64,000 nt of DNA from JAJPKK01 sp963747835 (GTDB taxonomy: Bacteria > Pseudomonadota > Alphaproteobacteria > Rhizobiales > Xanthobacteraceae): positions 558,001 to 622,000 of the forward strand of contig CAVVGO010000005.1 of assembly GCA_963747835.1 (NCBI GenBank), in the 5' to 3' direction. A program made the translations under genes and the position numbers. This document shows, in pieces, positions 36,378-45,984 of the stretch (position 1 is the first letter of the stretch; each line of letters begins with the position of its first letter). The notes beneath the pieces are model-generated. The model ran no database searches. It saw only the letters and a program-made list of their open reading frames with translations, and had not been told where the DNA came from.

Positions 36378-37359
36378 CTACGGTTGAACGTAAGGCTTAA
36401 GCGGCTCGGAGAAATACTCGCTGGCCTTGTGCGGCTTTTCGAGGATCTTGGCTTCGGTCATCAGATCGATCACGGTTTGCCATTTGTCGGGACGCACGAC
36501 GTAATCAAACCGCAGCAGCGGCATATCCTTGACGAGGGCCGGATCGAGTCCGGTGAATTCGACGGTGCGCTGGCGCGCGCGCGGGCCGTCCGCATTCATG
36601 TAGTCAATCGACTCCTTGATGGCGCGGTTGAAGCGCATGACCACGTCCGGATTCTTTTCGATGTAGGATTTTTTCGCCCACCACACGCCCAGAGGGCCGG
36701 CCGGCGTGGCTTCGGCATAGTGCCAGCTCAAGACCCGGCCGACGCCTGACGTGATGAGCTGGGTGGTGAACGGCTCGGTGGTGACGACGGCATCGACCTG
36801 GTGGCTTTTCAGCACGTCCGGATGGCGCGGATAGGGAACCTCAGTGAATTGCACCTTGGTGGGGTCGATGCCGGCTTTGCGCATCGCGAGTTGCGCCGCG
36901 ATGGTCTGCTGGCCGGACAATTGCGCAGTGGCGACCGTCTTTCCGACGAGATCCTTCAGGCTCTTGATGTCGGAACTGGCCAAGGATTGCACCGAGCCGG
37001 AGTCCGGACCTTGGTCCTTGACGATCTCGTTCTGGAACACGGCGAGAAACTCAAATCCGCGCTCATTGGCAGTCATGAGCGTTCCCGGGAATGGCGGGCG
37101 AAGATCGATGGCGCCGGATTGCTGCGCGGAGACCGCTTCGCGCCGGAGCGAAATTCGATCAGCGTGACGTCGAGACCATTACGCTCGAACATCTTTTCGA
37201 CCTTGGCCGCATACGCATTCGCAAGGCCCGGCAATCTTCAGCACGCCGACTTTGACCGGGATCAGCGGCTGTTGCGCAAGCGCCGGAAATACCGTCGCAA
37301 GACGTCGTTGCGGCGGAAACCTAAAAAGAACCTCGAATGCGCCGTGGAAGGGCTTTCAT
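36378..37359 (-). pseudogene. ABC substrate-binding protein, multiply frameshifted
   Basis: The C-terminal 230 residues (ATG 37076 downward) are intact: VVTTEPFTTQLITSGVGRVL to PLKPYVQP. The N-terminal part is spread over three frames between 37085 and 37359, with recoverable pieces IPVKVGVLKIAG, LANAYAAKVEKMFERNGLDV and AVSAQQSGAIDLRPPFPGT. Joined, they give about 327 residues, matching the paralogue at 22064. Four indels within 270 bp with no loss of protein similarity look like poor consensus sequence. If they are real, the gene is dead. It is convergent with the dehydrogenase gene. Confidence 0.82.
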
Positions 37360-37600
37360 GATTGATCTACCCAACGGCGGTCGGCTGTGGGTGTCGCGGT
37401 AGCCGCAAGGTTTATGACCCGTTGGACAATCCGCGCCGATCTCCCCCAGCGAGGGCAGAGGGCGTTGCCCGAAAAAAGCATTCCACTGGAAGGCAGGTCC
37501 TTTGCCGCGGACGGGCTTTTTCGTCCGGATATGCCGCACGATAGAATTACGTTTTTGTCAATCGGGCGAAGCAGAATTGACATTCAGCAAGGTCAACGTC

Positions 37601-38825
37601 ATGGAAGAACGCGAGCCCGCAAGCCGCGCCTCGCCTTATCGAAGTTGGCCGCGTTACGAGGCGGCGAACAGGGATTCCGCAACTATTGGTACCCCGTATC
37701 GAATCTCGATTGTTGAAGCAGGCGCCGAAAGCGATCCAGGTCGTAGGTGAGCAAATCGTCCTGGTGCGCGATGGCGATAAGGTGCGCGCGCTCAACGATC
37801 GCTGTCCGCATCGCGGCGTGCCGCTGTTCGGCCGGCCGCCAGGAGTTCCCCGGCACGATCTCCTGCATCTATCACGGCTGGACCTACCGGCTAGCGGACG
37901 GCGAACTCGTTGCCGCGCTGACCGATGGCCCGGATTCGCCGATCTGCGGCAAGGCCAATGTTCGTATGAAGACTTATCCGGTCGAGGAGCGGGCCGGGAA
38001 TCATCTGGGTCTACGTCGGCGATTGCCGCCGCCCCCATCGAAGAGGACGTCCCCGCGGAGTTCCTGGAACCCGGACGTCGGTCGTCATTCCGATGATCGA
38101 GAAGCGCAAGGGCGACTGGCGCTACGCGATGGAAAACGCCGTCGACGAAGCGCATGCCCGCTATTTCACCGGCGCACCCCGTTCGCATTTTTCCGATTGT
38201 TTCCGGCCTACCAAACCGATGTGCGCATGGTCCCGAGCGAGGACGGCAAATGGATTCGCCGTCTGAGCAAGCCGGTATTCGGTCCGCAGACCTATCCAGG
38301 CGCCGGGATGTGGCCGCGGGACGGGTTCTGGCGCAAGGCCGGCGGCCAGGTGATCATCGGCATGGCCCGGCTGCCGGGTGTCTTCTACGTCGGCCACAAG
38401 AACTGGCACGACTACCAGTTCTTCACGCCGGTGGACGACGGCCATCACCTGATGTTCAGATCGCGGTCAAGCAGCACCAGGGTCTCGGTGCACTGTTATG
38501 CAGGCTGCGGGTGTGGACCTACATCCGGCTGTTCCACCGCATCATGCTCAATCGCTGGGAGGACGGCTTCATCGTCGAAGCAATGGACTGCCCGCCGGAA
38601 CGTCTGTTCAGGCCTGACGTCGCGATCGTCGCCTGGCGGCGGTGGTGCGACCAGAACGCCCGGGGGGCGGACGCGCTGCGGGTCGCCGCGACGCCGGAGG
38701 TCCGGCGGGAACAGCCGATGGCGCGACCCGGGGCTGGACGCGACGTCCGAAGCTGCCTGCGTCGCCCCGGCCCCGAATTGACTGGAAGCCGAGCCGCGAA
38801 GCGGTGGATCCCACATCAAGCGTGA
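37601..38825 (+). pseudogene. Second Rieske oxygenase, multiply frameshifted
   Basis: Pieces in three frames join into a single-subunit Rieske oxygenase of roughly 400 residues. The N-terminus is MEEREPASRASPYRSWPRYE. The Rieske ligands are in DRCPHRGVPLFGR and ISCIYHGWTYRL. The mononuclear iron site is in MENAVDEAHARYFTG, with the N-x3-D-x2-H spacing of this family. Later blocks include GQVIIGMARLPGVFYVGHKN. No beta-subunit gene follows. The 3' end (about 38780-38830) is uncertain. It is a phthalate-dioxygenase or demethylase-like type, different from the two-subunit enzyme at 33287. Six or more indels. Confidence 0.8.
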
Positions 38826-38895
38826 CCTGAGATACCGAAACGGTCTGGTCGCCATCGCCGCAACAAGCGCGCTTCGCCCGCGCCTGAGGAGTGCT

Positions 38896-39856
38896 ATGGC
38901 TCGGAAGATGCGTTGGGTGGCCGCCGTCGTTCGCGGCATTGGCGACGTCGTCCGGACTTGCTCAGGACAGGCCATGATGCCGCTGCGGGTCGGCACGTTG
39001 CGGATCGCGGCGCAGACCGACGCCTGGGTCGCGCAGCAGCGCGGCATGTTCGCCAAGAATGGCATCGACGCGAAGCTGGTGTCGTTCAACACCGGCGCCG
39101 AAGCCATTCCGGCAATGCAGGGAGGGGCGATCGACGTTCTGCTTTCGATTCCGGGCGTCGGCATGATCGCCATGGAGCGAGGCCTCGACCTCGTCCCGGT
39201 ATTTCAGGACGAGGTCGCGCATAAGACGTCCCCCGACTCCGCCAGCATCCAGGTGTGGGATGGCTCGCGACATCAAGAACCTGTCCGATCTGCGCGGCAA
39301 GAAAGTCGGCGTGGGCGGGCTGAGCACGCAGAACACCATCGCGGTGAAAATGCTGCTCGACAAAGCCGGCGTGGACCCGAAGAGCGTGTCCTTTCTCGAA
39401 CTGCCGTTCGTGGCGATGTTCAATGCGCTCAAGGCCGGGCATGTGAACGCCGTCGTTCCGGTCGATCCCTTTACGACGCAAATCCGCCTGTCGGGCGGAC
39501 GCGTCATATCGTGGAATTACGTCGAAGCGATTCCGGAACAGCCGCTCGGCGTTTGGTTCGCGAAGGGATCGTTTCTCAAGACCCATCCGCCGACGATCGA
39601 CGCGTTCATCCGGTCGATGACGGAAGCGATCGACTATCTGCATGCGGACGAATCGCGCGCCCGCGATGAAATCGCCGCCTATACCAATCTCGATCGCGCG
39701 ATGCTCGACAACATGCCGTTGATCGGTTGGAACTATCATGTGCGGCCGGAAAAGTGGCAGGCGGTCATCGAGATGATGGTGAACTATGGCGGCATGAAAC
39801 CGCGCAAGGCCGAGGAGTTCCTGACCGAACAGATCAAACCCTTTGTGGTGCGGTAG
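38896..39856 (+). pseudogene. ABC substrate-binding protein, frameshifted
   Basis: It starts at ATG 38896 after a GAGGAG site. The signal peptide is split between frames: MARKMRWVAAVV in one, then ALATSSGLAQDRP in another. The body then reads PLRVGTLRIAAQTDAWVAQQ to SIQVWDG. A shift at about 39265 restores DIKNLSDLRGKKVGVGGLS through to EQIKPFVVR. The joined length of about 320 residues matches the paralogues at 22064 and 36378. It follows the broken Rieske oxygenase gene by 70 bp, so the two probably form one transcript. Confidence 0.82.
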
Positions 39857-40006
39857 TTTCGCCATACTGCAATGTCTGACGGTTTGACGAGTGCCCCGTC
39901 GCGAACTTTGTACGGTCACCCGGATTAGTCGTGCGGCGCCCCTGCTTTTGCGATAGTATTGCCTGCGCCCGAATGTGCGCGGGCGAATCGCGAACGGGAG
40001 GAGATC

Positions 40007-40948
40007 ATGAGCGTGCAGCGGCAGGTCTTCCGTTTATTGGTGACAGCGGCCGCGGCAACCGCGATGCCGGCCTGGGGGCAATCGGTGGCGCCCGCGGTTG
40101 GGCCGGCCGGCAGCGGCACCCAAAGCGCTGCATCCATTCCGGATTTTTCCGGCATATGGGCGCACCTGACCTGGCCCGACTTCGAGCCGCCGCTGGCAGG
40201 CCCCGGCCCGGTGACGAACAAGTCGCGCCGCAACGGCGTGAGCAACAACTACCAGCTGGTCGGGGATTACACCAATCCGATCCTGAAGGTCCAGGCGGCG
40301 GAGGTCGTGAAGCAGCACGGCGAAATCTCGCAGACCGGGGTTCCCTATCGGACTCCCAGCAACCAGTGCTGGCCCGGAGGGGTGCCGTTCGTTCTCTGGA
40401 ACATCGGCATGCAGATGCTCCAGCAGCCCGATCAGATTACGATTCTGTATTCCAACGATCACGAAGTCCGCCACGTGCGCATGAACCAGCTGCATCCGGC
40501 GCGCGTGACGCCGTCCTGGTACGGAGATTCCGTGGGGCATTACGAAGGCGACACGCTGGTGATCGACACCGTCGGGGTCAGGAGCGGGCCGTTCGCGATG
40601 GTCGACATGTACGGCACGCCCTACACCGAGGCGCTGCATGTGGTGGAACGCTATCGGCTGCTCGACAACGAGGCGGTAACAGAACTGGAGGAACGCAGTC
40701 AGCGCGGGCTCACGCACATTACGAGAGCGGATCCGGGCTTTGCCCGCGATGCCAACGATAAGGGCAAGGGCCTGCGGCTCGAATTCACCGTGGAGGACGG
40801 AGGCGTCTTCACGATGCCGTGGTCGGCCTCCGTAACCTATCGGCGCCCGTTGGGGGTATGGCCGGAAATGGTCTGCGCGGATACCACGCACGAATTGTTC
40901 ACCGGAAGGGAGATCGAAGTCCCCCGTGCGGACAAGCCGGATTTCTGA
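40007..40948 (+). CDS. Exported protein of unknown function, paralogue of 41657
   Basis: From ATG 40007 (after GGGAGGAG) this is 313 residues with a signal peptide ending near PAWGQ. The core motif GHYEGDTLVIDTVG, preceded by a PSWYGDS turn, and the C-terminal Pro-Asp-Phe are shared with the gene at 41657, so the two are paralogues about 30-35 percent alike by eye. The family is common in soil alphaproteobacteria and acidobacteria. I know of no established function. A DUF6152 gene follows at 41067 on the same strand. Confidence 0.75.
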   Translation: MSVQRQVFRLLVTAAAATAMPAWGQSVAPAVGPAGSGTQSAASIPDFSGIWAHLTWPDFEPPLAGPGPVTNKSRRNGVSNNYQLVGDYTNPILKVQAAEVVKQHGEISQTGVPYRTPSNQCWPGGVPFVLWNIGMQMLQQPDQITILYSNDHEVRHVRMNQLHPARVTPSWYGDSVGHYEGDTLVIDTVGVRSGPFAMVDMYGTPYTEALHVVERYRLLDNEAVTELEERSQRGLTHITRADPGFARDANDKGKGLRLEFTVEDGGVFTMPWSASVTYRRPLGVWPEMVCADTTHELFTGREIEVPRADKPDF

Positions 40949-41066
40949 GCGCAGTACCGTCACCCAGCCGGATGCAAATTATCTTGCGCAAAAGTTCGAT
41001 GAAGCTGGAACCGGTGCACAAATTCTCCTAAAGTATAAACACGCAAGAATTCAGTGGGAGACCCCA

Positions 41067-41492
41067 ATGACATTAAGAGCACTCGGGTTTGCGGGAATCG
41101 CCGTTGCCATGGCTGCGATCCCTGCTCTTGCACATCATTCCTTCGCCATGTTCGATGCCGAAAAGTCGAAGACCCTGGAAGGCACCGTCAAGGAATTTCA
41201 GTGGACCAATCCGCATAGCTGGATCCTGATGACGGTCGCCAATGAACAGGGACAGCAAGAGCAGTGGGCTATCGAGATGGGCGGCCCAGCCGGATTGGCG
41301 CGGCAGGGCTGGGTTCCCAAGACCCTCACCCCCGGCATGAAGATCAAGACGGTCATCCATCCGCTCCGGGATGGCACAACCGGCGGTCAGTTCATGGCAG
41401 TGACGCTTCCTGACGGAACCCAGATGGGAAATCCGAACGCTGCCGCCGGCGCCAATGCCGGCGCCGCGCCGGCCCCGGCCCCGGCGCAGTAG
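41067..41492 (+). CDS. Exported DUF6152 family protein
   Basis: A 141-residue protein with a signal peptide (MTLRALGFAGIAVAMAAIPA, cleavage before HHSF). The family hallmark HHSFAMFDAEKSKTLEGTVK follows directly, then EFQWTNPHSWILMTV, a small beta-barrel-like domain. The C-terminus is an Ala/Pro-rich tail. ATG 41067 follows GTGGGAG. Function unknown. It is bracketed by the two related exported proteins at 40007 and 41657, which suggests all three work together in the periplasm. Confidence 0.83.
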   Translation: MTLRALGFAGIAVAMAAIPALAHHSFAMFDAEKSKTLEGTVKEFQWTNPHSWILMTVANEQGQQEQWAIEMGGPAGLARQGWVPKTLTPGMKIKTVIHPLRDGTTGGQFMAVTLPDGTQMGNPNAAAGANAGAAPAPAPAQ

Positions 41493-41500
41493 CGGTTAGA

Positions 41501-41660
41501 GCAGAGCGAGTTTCGATCAGAATTATTTTCCGAGTCACGGCCGGGCTCGTCCCGGCCGTTCACGTCTGCCTTCTTGAACGGCTGCAAGAAAGGCGTGATG
41601 CCCGCAAAGCGTGGGCATGACGACGGAAAGGCGTTTCGATCCGATCAAAATGCACTCTAA
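41501..41660. repeat. Dispersed intergenic inverted repeat, copy 2 (near-complete)
   Basis: The outer ends look like inverted termini (AGAGCAGAGCGAG on the left; GCACTCTAA on the right). Inside are the arms GAGTCACGGCCGGGCTCGTC (41533-41552) and a hairpin with stems ATGCCC and GGGCAT (41598-41618). This is the most complete copy in the window. Its right end overlaps the stop codon of the gene at 41657. No transposase is encoded, so it is at most a non-autonomous element. Confidence 0.7.
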
Positions 41661-42508
41661 AAATCCGGATTGTCGGCTACCGGCGTGTGGTACTCGAACT
41701 GCGCGTTGTTCTCGGCGCAGACTTCTTCGTGCATCGGTCGTTGCACGCGCCGATAGCGCTGGATCGCCGACCACGGCTCATAAAAAGTGTCGGGGTCCTC
41801 GATCCTGATGGTTGCTTCCAGCACGCTGCCGCCTTCGGTCAGCTTCCAGCGTTCCACGACGTGCAGTTTTTCGCCGTGCGGCGTGCGAAAATTGTCCACG
41901 GTTGTTTTATCGTTCAAACCGACGGTGTCGATCACCAGCGTGTCCCCCTCATAGTGACCGACCGACTCGCCATACCATGATGGCGTCGGGTTCTCCGAAT
42001 GGGGCACGTCGAGATGGATGCGCCGGATTTGCTGATCGCCCTCGAAGATCATCAAGACCTCCTTGGGCGCCTGCACGAAGAAGATCGGCTCGACGACGAA
42101 CATCATGAAGCCCGGAACTCCGGCCGGCCTGCAACTCGAGCGTGCCGTATAACCGATTTTCCCCGCCAACACCTCGTCGTTCGCCTCCTTCATCCGCTCC
42201 TTCGCCGAGGGCTTCAGGTTGGGATTATTGAGGTCGGCCACCCGATAGGTCGGCTGGGCTCCGGGAATGCCGTTGAGCACGTAGGGATGGGCTGTATCGT
42301 TGCTGACGGGACGCGGGCCGCCCGGGACAGCGATGAAATCGCGATTGATCGCGATCCACCCAACCTGGTTCGCGGAGAAATCGGGGACGGGAGCCTGCGC
42401 CACGGCCTCAGCCACCACCGCCATGCCGGCGAAGCCGGCCACCAGGCCGGATGCGAGAAGCCATCCCTTGGTGCAAGTGGAGTTGCGAGTGGAGTTGCAA
42501 GTGGACAT
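41657..42508 (-). CDS. Exported protein of unknown function, paralogue of 40007
   Basis: A 283-residue protein starting at ATG 42508 behind GGGGAG. An unusual N-terminus, STCNSTRNSTCT, comes from three 12-bp repeats (42473-42506) and precedes a signal helix (WLLASGLVAGFAGMAVVAEA) cleaved near VAQA. The GHYEGDTLVIDTVG motif and the ending Asn-Pro-Asp-Phe match the paralogue at 40007. Two Cys (SSCRPAG, EEVCAEN) may pair. It converges on the DUF6152 gene. Function unknown. Confidence 0.75.
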   Translation of the reverse strand: MSTCNSTRNSTCTKGWLLASGLVAGFAGMAVVAEAVAQAPVPDFSANQVGWIAINRDFIAVPGGPRPVSNDTAHPYVLNGIPGAQPTYRVADLNNPNLKPSAKERMKEANDEVLAGKIGYTARSSCRPAGVPGFMMFVVEPIFFVQAPKEVLMIFEGDQQIRRIHLDVPHSENPTPSWYGESVGHYEGDTLVIDTVGLNDKTTVDNFRTPHGEKLHVVERWKLTEGGSVLEATIRIEDPDTFYEPWSAIQRYRRVQRPMHEEVCAENNAQFEYHTPVADNPDF

Positions 42509-42568
42509 CGGTCCGCTCCCCTTTGGCGCTTTTTCGTTCGCTGTTGAGCTCAGTTCTGGGGGCTTATC

Positions 42569-42679
42569 TTAGGAGCTTGCGGTTCGGCCGTCACCTGCAT
42601 CGCGCACCGGGCCCTTGAGAGCGCGCAGGCGAGCGGCGATGGCGGGGTGGCTGGAGCCGGTCAGGAAATCGTTGCGCAT
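42569..42679 (-). pseudogene. Possible C-terminal gene remnant
   Basis: A 36-codon frame reads MRNDFLTGSSHPAIAARLRA and ends LKGPVRDAGDGRTASS. The composition is protein-like and the frame is blocked by a TAA four codons before the ATG, so it looks like the tail of a lost gene. The HPAIAARLRAL stretch recalls C-termini of some metallopeptidases, but I cannot place it. It lies in the 295 bp gap before dusA. Confidence 0.3.
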
Positions 42680-42803
42680 GAGGAAGCGGATTTAATCAAG
42701 TGCTTGAAAAGAAAGGAAAATGCTTTAGGTCTACTGTTCCGATCGGCTGTCGGCCCACCAAGCCGTGGGCCCCGCTCGTGTTGCGAAGTTCAATGAAGAC
42801 AAG

Positions 42804-43818
42804 ATGTTAGAGACACGCTTTTCCATCGCACCGATGATGGAGTGGACCGACCGCCATTGCCGCTACTTCCATCGGCTGATGACGCGGCATGCGCTCCTCT
42901 ATACTGAGATGATCACGACCGGCGCCGTGCTGCGTGGCGACCGCGCGCGGCTGCTGCGCTACGATCCGTTCGAGCATCCGATTGCCGTGCAGCTTGGGGG
43001 CTGCGACCCGCGGGCGCTGGCCGCATCCGCGCGCATCTGCGCGGACCTCGGCTTTGACGAGGTCAACCTCAATGTCGGCTGCCCGTCCGACCGGGTCCAG
43101 AGCGGCCGTTTCGGCGCCTGCCTGATGGCCGAGCCGCATCTCGTCGGCGATTGCGTCGCCGCCATGAAGGCCGCGGTCGCTATTCCGGTGACGGTCAAGT
43201 GCCGGATCGGCATCGACGACCAGGACCCCGAGGTCGCGCTCGATGTCTTCGCCGATGCAATGGTGGCTGCCGGCGTCGATCGCCTGATCGTCCATGCCCG
43301 CAAGGCTTGGCTCCAGGGGCTTTCGCCGCCGCGAGAACCGGGAGGTGCCGCCGCTCGATTACGCCCGCGTCTACCGATTGAAGGAGCGCTTGCCCCGGTC
43401 TCCCCATCGTCATCAATGGCGGCGTCGCGACGCTGGCGCAGGCGCAAGCCCATCTCGACCGCGTCGATGGCGTCATGATGGGCCGCGCCGCCTACAAGGA
43501 GCCGTGGCGCCTCATCGATGTCGACTCGATGCTGTTCGGCGCGCCGGCGCCGTTTGCCTCGCCGCAGGAGGCAGCGGAAGCGCTGCTCTCCTACGTGGGG
43601 CGCGAGGTCGCGGCGGGGGTGCGGGCGAATTCCATCCTGCGCCATGTGGTTGGATTGTTCCACGGCGTGCCGGGGGCGCGCGCGTTTCGCCGTCATGTAG
43701 CGAGGAAGCGGTCAAGCCGGGCGCCGGCGCCGCGGTGCTGCGCGACGCGCTCGCGATCGTCGCGGCAGGCCGCATTCCGCCGGCCGAAAGTGAGCCGGCC
43801 GAAAGCGCGGCGGCGTGA
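42804..43818 (+). pseudogene. dusA: tRNA-dihydrouridine synthase A, frameshifted
   Basis: DusA reduces uridines 20/20a in tRNA with FMN. The N-terminus (MLETRFSIAPMMEWTDRHCR) and the active-site loop LNVGCPSDRVQSGRFGACLM with the catalytic Cys are intact to VDRLIVHARKAWLQGLSP. Indels near 43320, 43400 and 43700 split the rest, including ENREVPPLDYARVYRLKERL, MMGRAAYKEPWRLIDVDSML and the tail to 43818. Joined length is about 338 residues, normal for DusA. An essential-type housekeeping gene with three shifts argues for sequencing error. I choose ATG 42804 because the family begins there. Confidence 0.88.
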
Positions 43819-43849
43819 CGGGCCGGACGGTACGCCCGGAACGGCCGCG

Positions 43850-44684
43850 ATGATCTTCGGCGTTTCGTTCGTTGAGCTCGCGATCCTGGCGGCCGCCATC
43901 GCGGCCGGTGCGGTTCTCACCGGCCTGCTCGCCGGCCTGTTCGGCATCGGCGGCGGCGGCGTTATCGTGCCGGTGCTCTACGAGGTGTTTCGCGTGCTGG
44001 GCGTGTCGGAAGACATCCGCATGCAGCTCTGCATCGGGACCTCGTTCGCCATCATCATCCCGACCACGTTCCGGTCCTATTTCACGCACCGCACCCGGGA
44101 GATCGGGCTCGACCGACGTGGTGCGCCGGTGGGCGCTGCCGGCGGTGGCCGGAGTCGCGACCGGGGCGGCGATCGCGGCGGTCGCGCCGGCCGCCGTGTT
44201 CAAGGCGTCGCATTTGCCGTCATCGCCGGTCTCATCGCGGTGAAGCTGCTGTTCGGCCGCGCGTCGTGGCGGATCGCCGACGATTTGCCGCAAGGCCCCG
44301 CGATGCTCGGTTTCGGCTACCTGATCGGCCTCTCTTCTTCGCTCATGGGCGTGAGCGGCGGCTCGATGTCGAACATCATCATGACGCTCTATGGCAAATC
44401 GATCCATACCGCGGTCGCGACCTCGGCAGGGCTCGGGGTGCCGATCGCGGTCGCCGGCACCGTCGGATTCATGGCGGCGGGATTGCCGCACCAGAGCCTG
44501 ATGCCGCCGCTGTGCATCGGCTACGTGTCGCTCCTCGGCTTCGTGGTGATGGCGCCGATCTCCAGCTACGTCGCCGGCTTTCGGGGCAAGGCTCGCCCAC
44601 GCGACGCCGCGTCGGCGGCTGGAAATCATCTTCGGGCTGTTTCTCGCCACCATGTCGGCCCGGTTCATCGTCAGCCTGGTGTGA
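43850..44684 (+). pseudogene. TauE/SafE family sulfite exporter-like permease, frameshifted
   Basis: The membrane protein starts at ATG 43850. The family's first repeat is AGLFGIGGGGVIVPVLYEVF and the second is GLSSSLMGVSGGSMSNIIMT. Shifts near 44115 and 44200 displace ALPAVAGVATGAAIAAVAPA into another frame, and one near 44605 displaces the last helix (RLEIIFGLFLATMSARFIVS). Joined length is about 278 residues with about eight helices, as expected. Members export sulfite, sulfoacetate or related anions. It is 31 bp after dusA. Confidence 0.83.
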
Positions 44685-44702
44685 CGGCGGTCGCGGCCGC
44701 TT

Positions 44703-45758
44703 TCAACGCGTGAGGTCGAGGCGATAAAACCGCGCCGCCGTGGCGGCGAACAGATCGGCCTTTTCGGCCGCGCTCGCGCCCTTTGCCAGCAGCTTGCAGG
44801 CGTTCCAAAACACCGGGTAGCTGTAGGAGCCCTTGTCGACCGGGAAATTGCTCTCGAACATCGCGCGCGACGCTCCGAACGCTTCGATCGCGGTCTCCAC
44901 ATAGGGACGCCAGGTCGCCGCAAGCATCTCCGCGGACGGCGGCTCGGGCTGCTCGTGAAAACCGAAGCCGCCGGTCCGCATGCCGAGGCCGCCGACCTTG
45001 ACGTAGACGTTCGGGCAGGTGCCGAGCGTCTTGATTGACGCGGCCCAACGGGCAAACACCTCCTCGTGCTTGCCCTGGTAAACGCCGATCCCGAGCGGCC
45101 CGCCGACATGGTTGAGGACGATCTGGACGTTGGGGAATGCGCGGGCGAGGTCGGTCAGTTCGTCGATCTGCGGATGATAAAGCCAAGCATCGAAGCTGAG
45201 GCCGAGCCGGCCCAGCACCGCAAGTCCCTCGCGGAATTGCGCGTCGGCGAGAAGCCCCGGCGGCGGATTGTAGTTGCGATTGGGGATGGAGCTGTCGGCG
45301 TCCCAGGCGGTGATATGGCGGACGCCGCGGAAGCGGTCGCCGCCGGCACGCAGATGGGCCGCGAGCACCGGCTCGACCCGGCCGCCGAGCGTGAGGTCCG
45401 CTTGCCCGACAATGCCGGCCGCCACCCTTGTCTCGCCGTAGATGCCGCTTGCGCTCGCGGCGGCGACGCCATTGACGAATTCGGTCTCGCCGACCGGGCG
45501 CATTTCCACTGGGCCGGTCGAGCGATACATCGAAAGCGCCTGCACGTACACGGTCGCGACGATGTTATGGCCGCTGCCGGTGTCGGCCAACAGATCGGAC
45601 ATGAGATAACGCCAGCCCGGCCGGTCCCACAGATGGTGGTGCGGATCGACGATCGGCAGGTCCGGCTCCAGGATCGGCTCCGTGCGCCGATCGAGCCACG
45701 CCTGACGGACCGGAAGATAATGGGGAGACGGCGTGCCGGCTGGCGAGGCGGCGGACAT
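44703..45758 (-). CDS. Amidohydrolase 2 family metal-dependent hydrolase
   Basis: A 351-residue TIM-barrel hydrolase. LPIVDPHHHLWDRPGWRYLM holds the first metal-site His pair of the amidohydrolase-2 family. FPNVQIVLNHVGGPLGIGVY has a second His, and ASRAMFESNFPVDKGSYSYP the C-terminal Asn/Asp region; relatives often have SDFPV there. Related enzymes include 2-pyrone-4,6-dicarboxylate lactonase and sugar-acid lactonases. A lactonase or decarboxylase role is plausible; the substrate is unknown. It converges on the TauE/SafE gene. Confidence 0.85.
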   Translation of the reverse strand: MSAASPAGTPSPHYLPVRQAWLDRRTEPILEPDLPIVDPHHHLWDRPGWRYLMSDLLADTGSGHNIVATVYVQALSMYRSTGPVEMRPVGETEFVNGVAAASASGIYGETRVAAGIVGQADLTLGGRVEPVLAAHLRAGGDRFRGVRHITAWDADSSIPNRNYNPPPGLLADAQFREGLAVLGRLGLSFDAWLYHPQIDELTDLARAFPNVQIVLNHVGGPLGIGVYQGKHEEVFARWAASIKTLGTCPNVYVKVGGLGMRTGGFGFHEQPEPPSAEMLAATWRPYVETAIEAFGASRAMFESNFPVDKGSYSYPVFWNACKLLAKGASAAEKADLFAATAARFYRLDLTR

Positions 45759-45984
45759 TGGGGGTATGCTCCAGGGCGGCGGGAGTGGCGTTGGCGTGTG
45801 CGATCGTTGCTGGAACGCACGGACAGCACTGACAATTTAGCGAATCCAGCGGCATTTTGCAGGGGCCTTGCAGCGACACGTGCCGCGTCGCGACATGACG
45901 GCTTCATCGACTTGTAGTTTGCTCTGAACTGTAACGCGCGCTTCAGGGATGTGCCGACGCGCTGCCGAATACGGCGAGGACAGA

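Noticed and set aside
37497..37530. GGACG...CGTCC hairpin with a short T-run as terminator
   Set aside because: The T-run lies in the loop rather than after the stem, and the spot lies between divergent genes.
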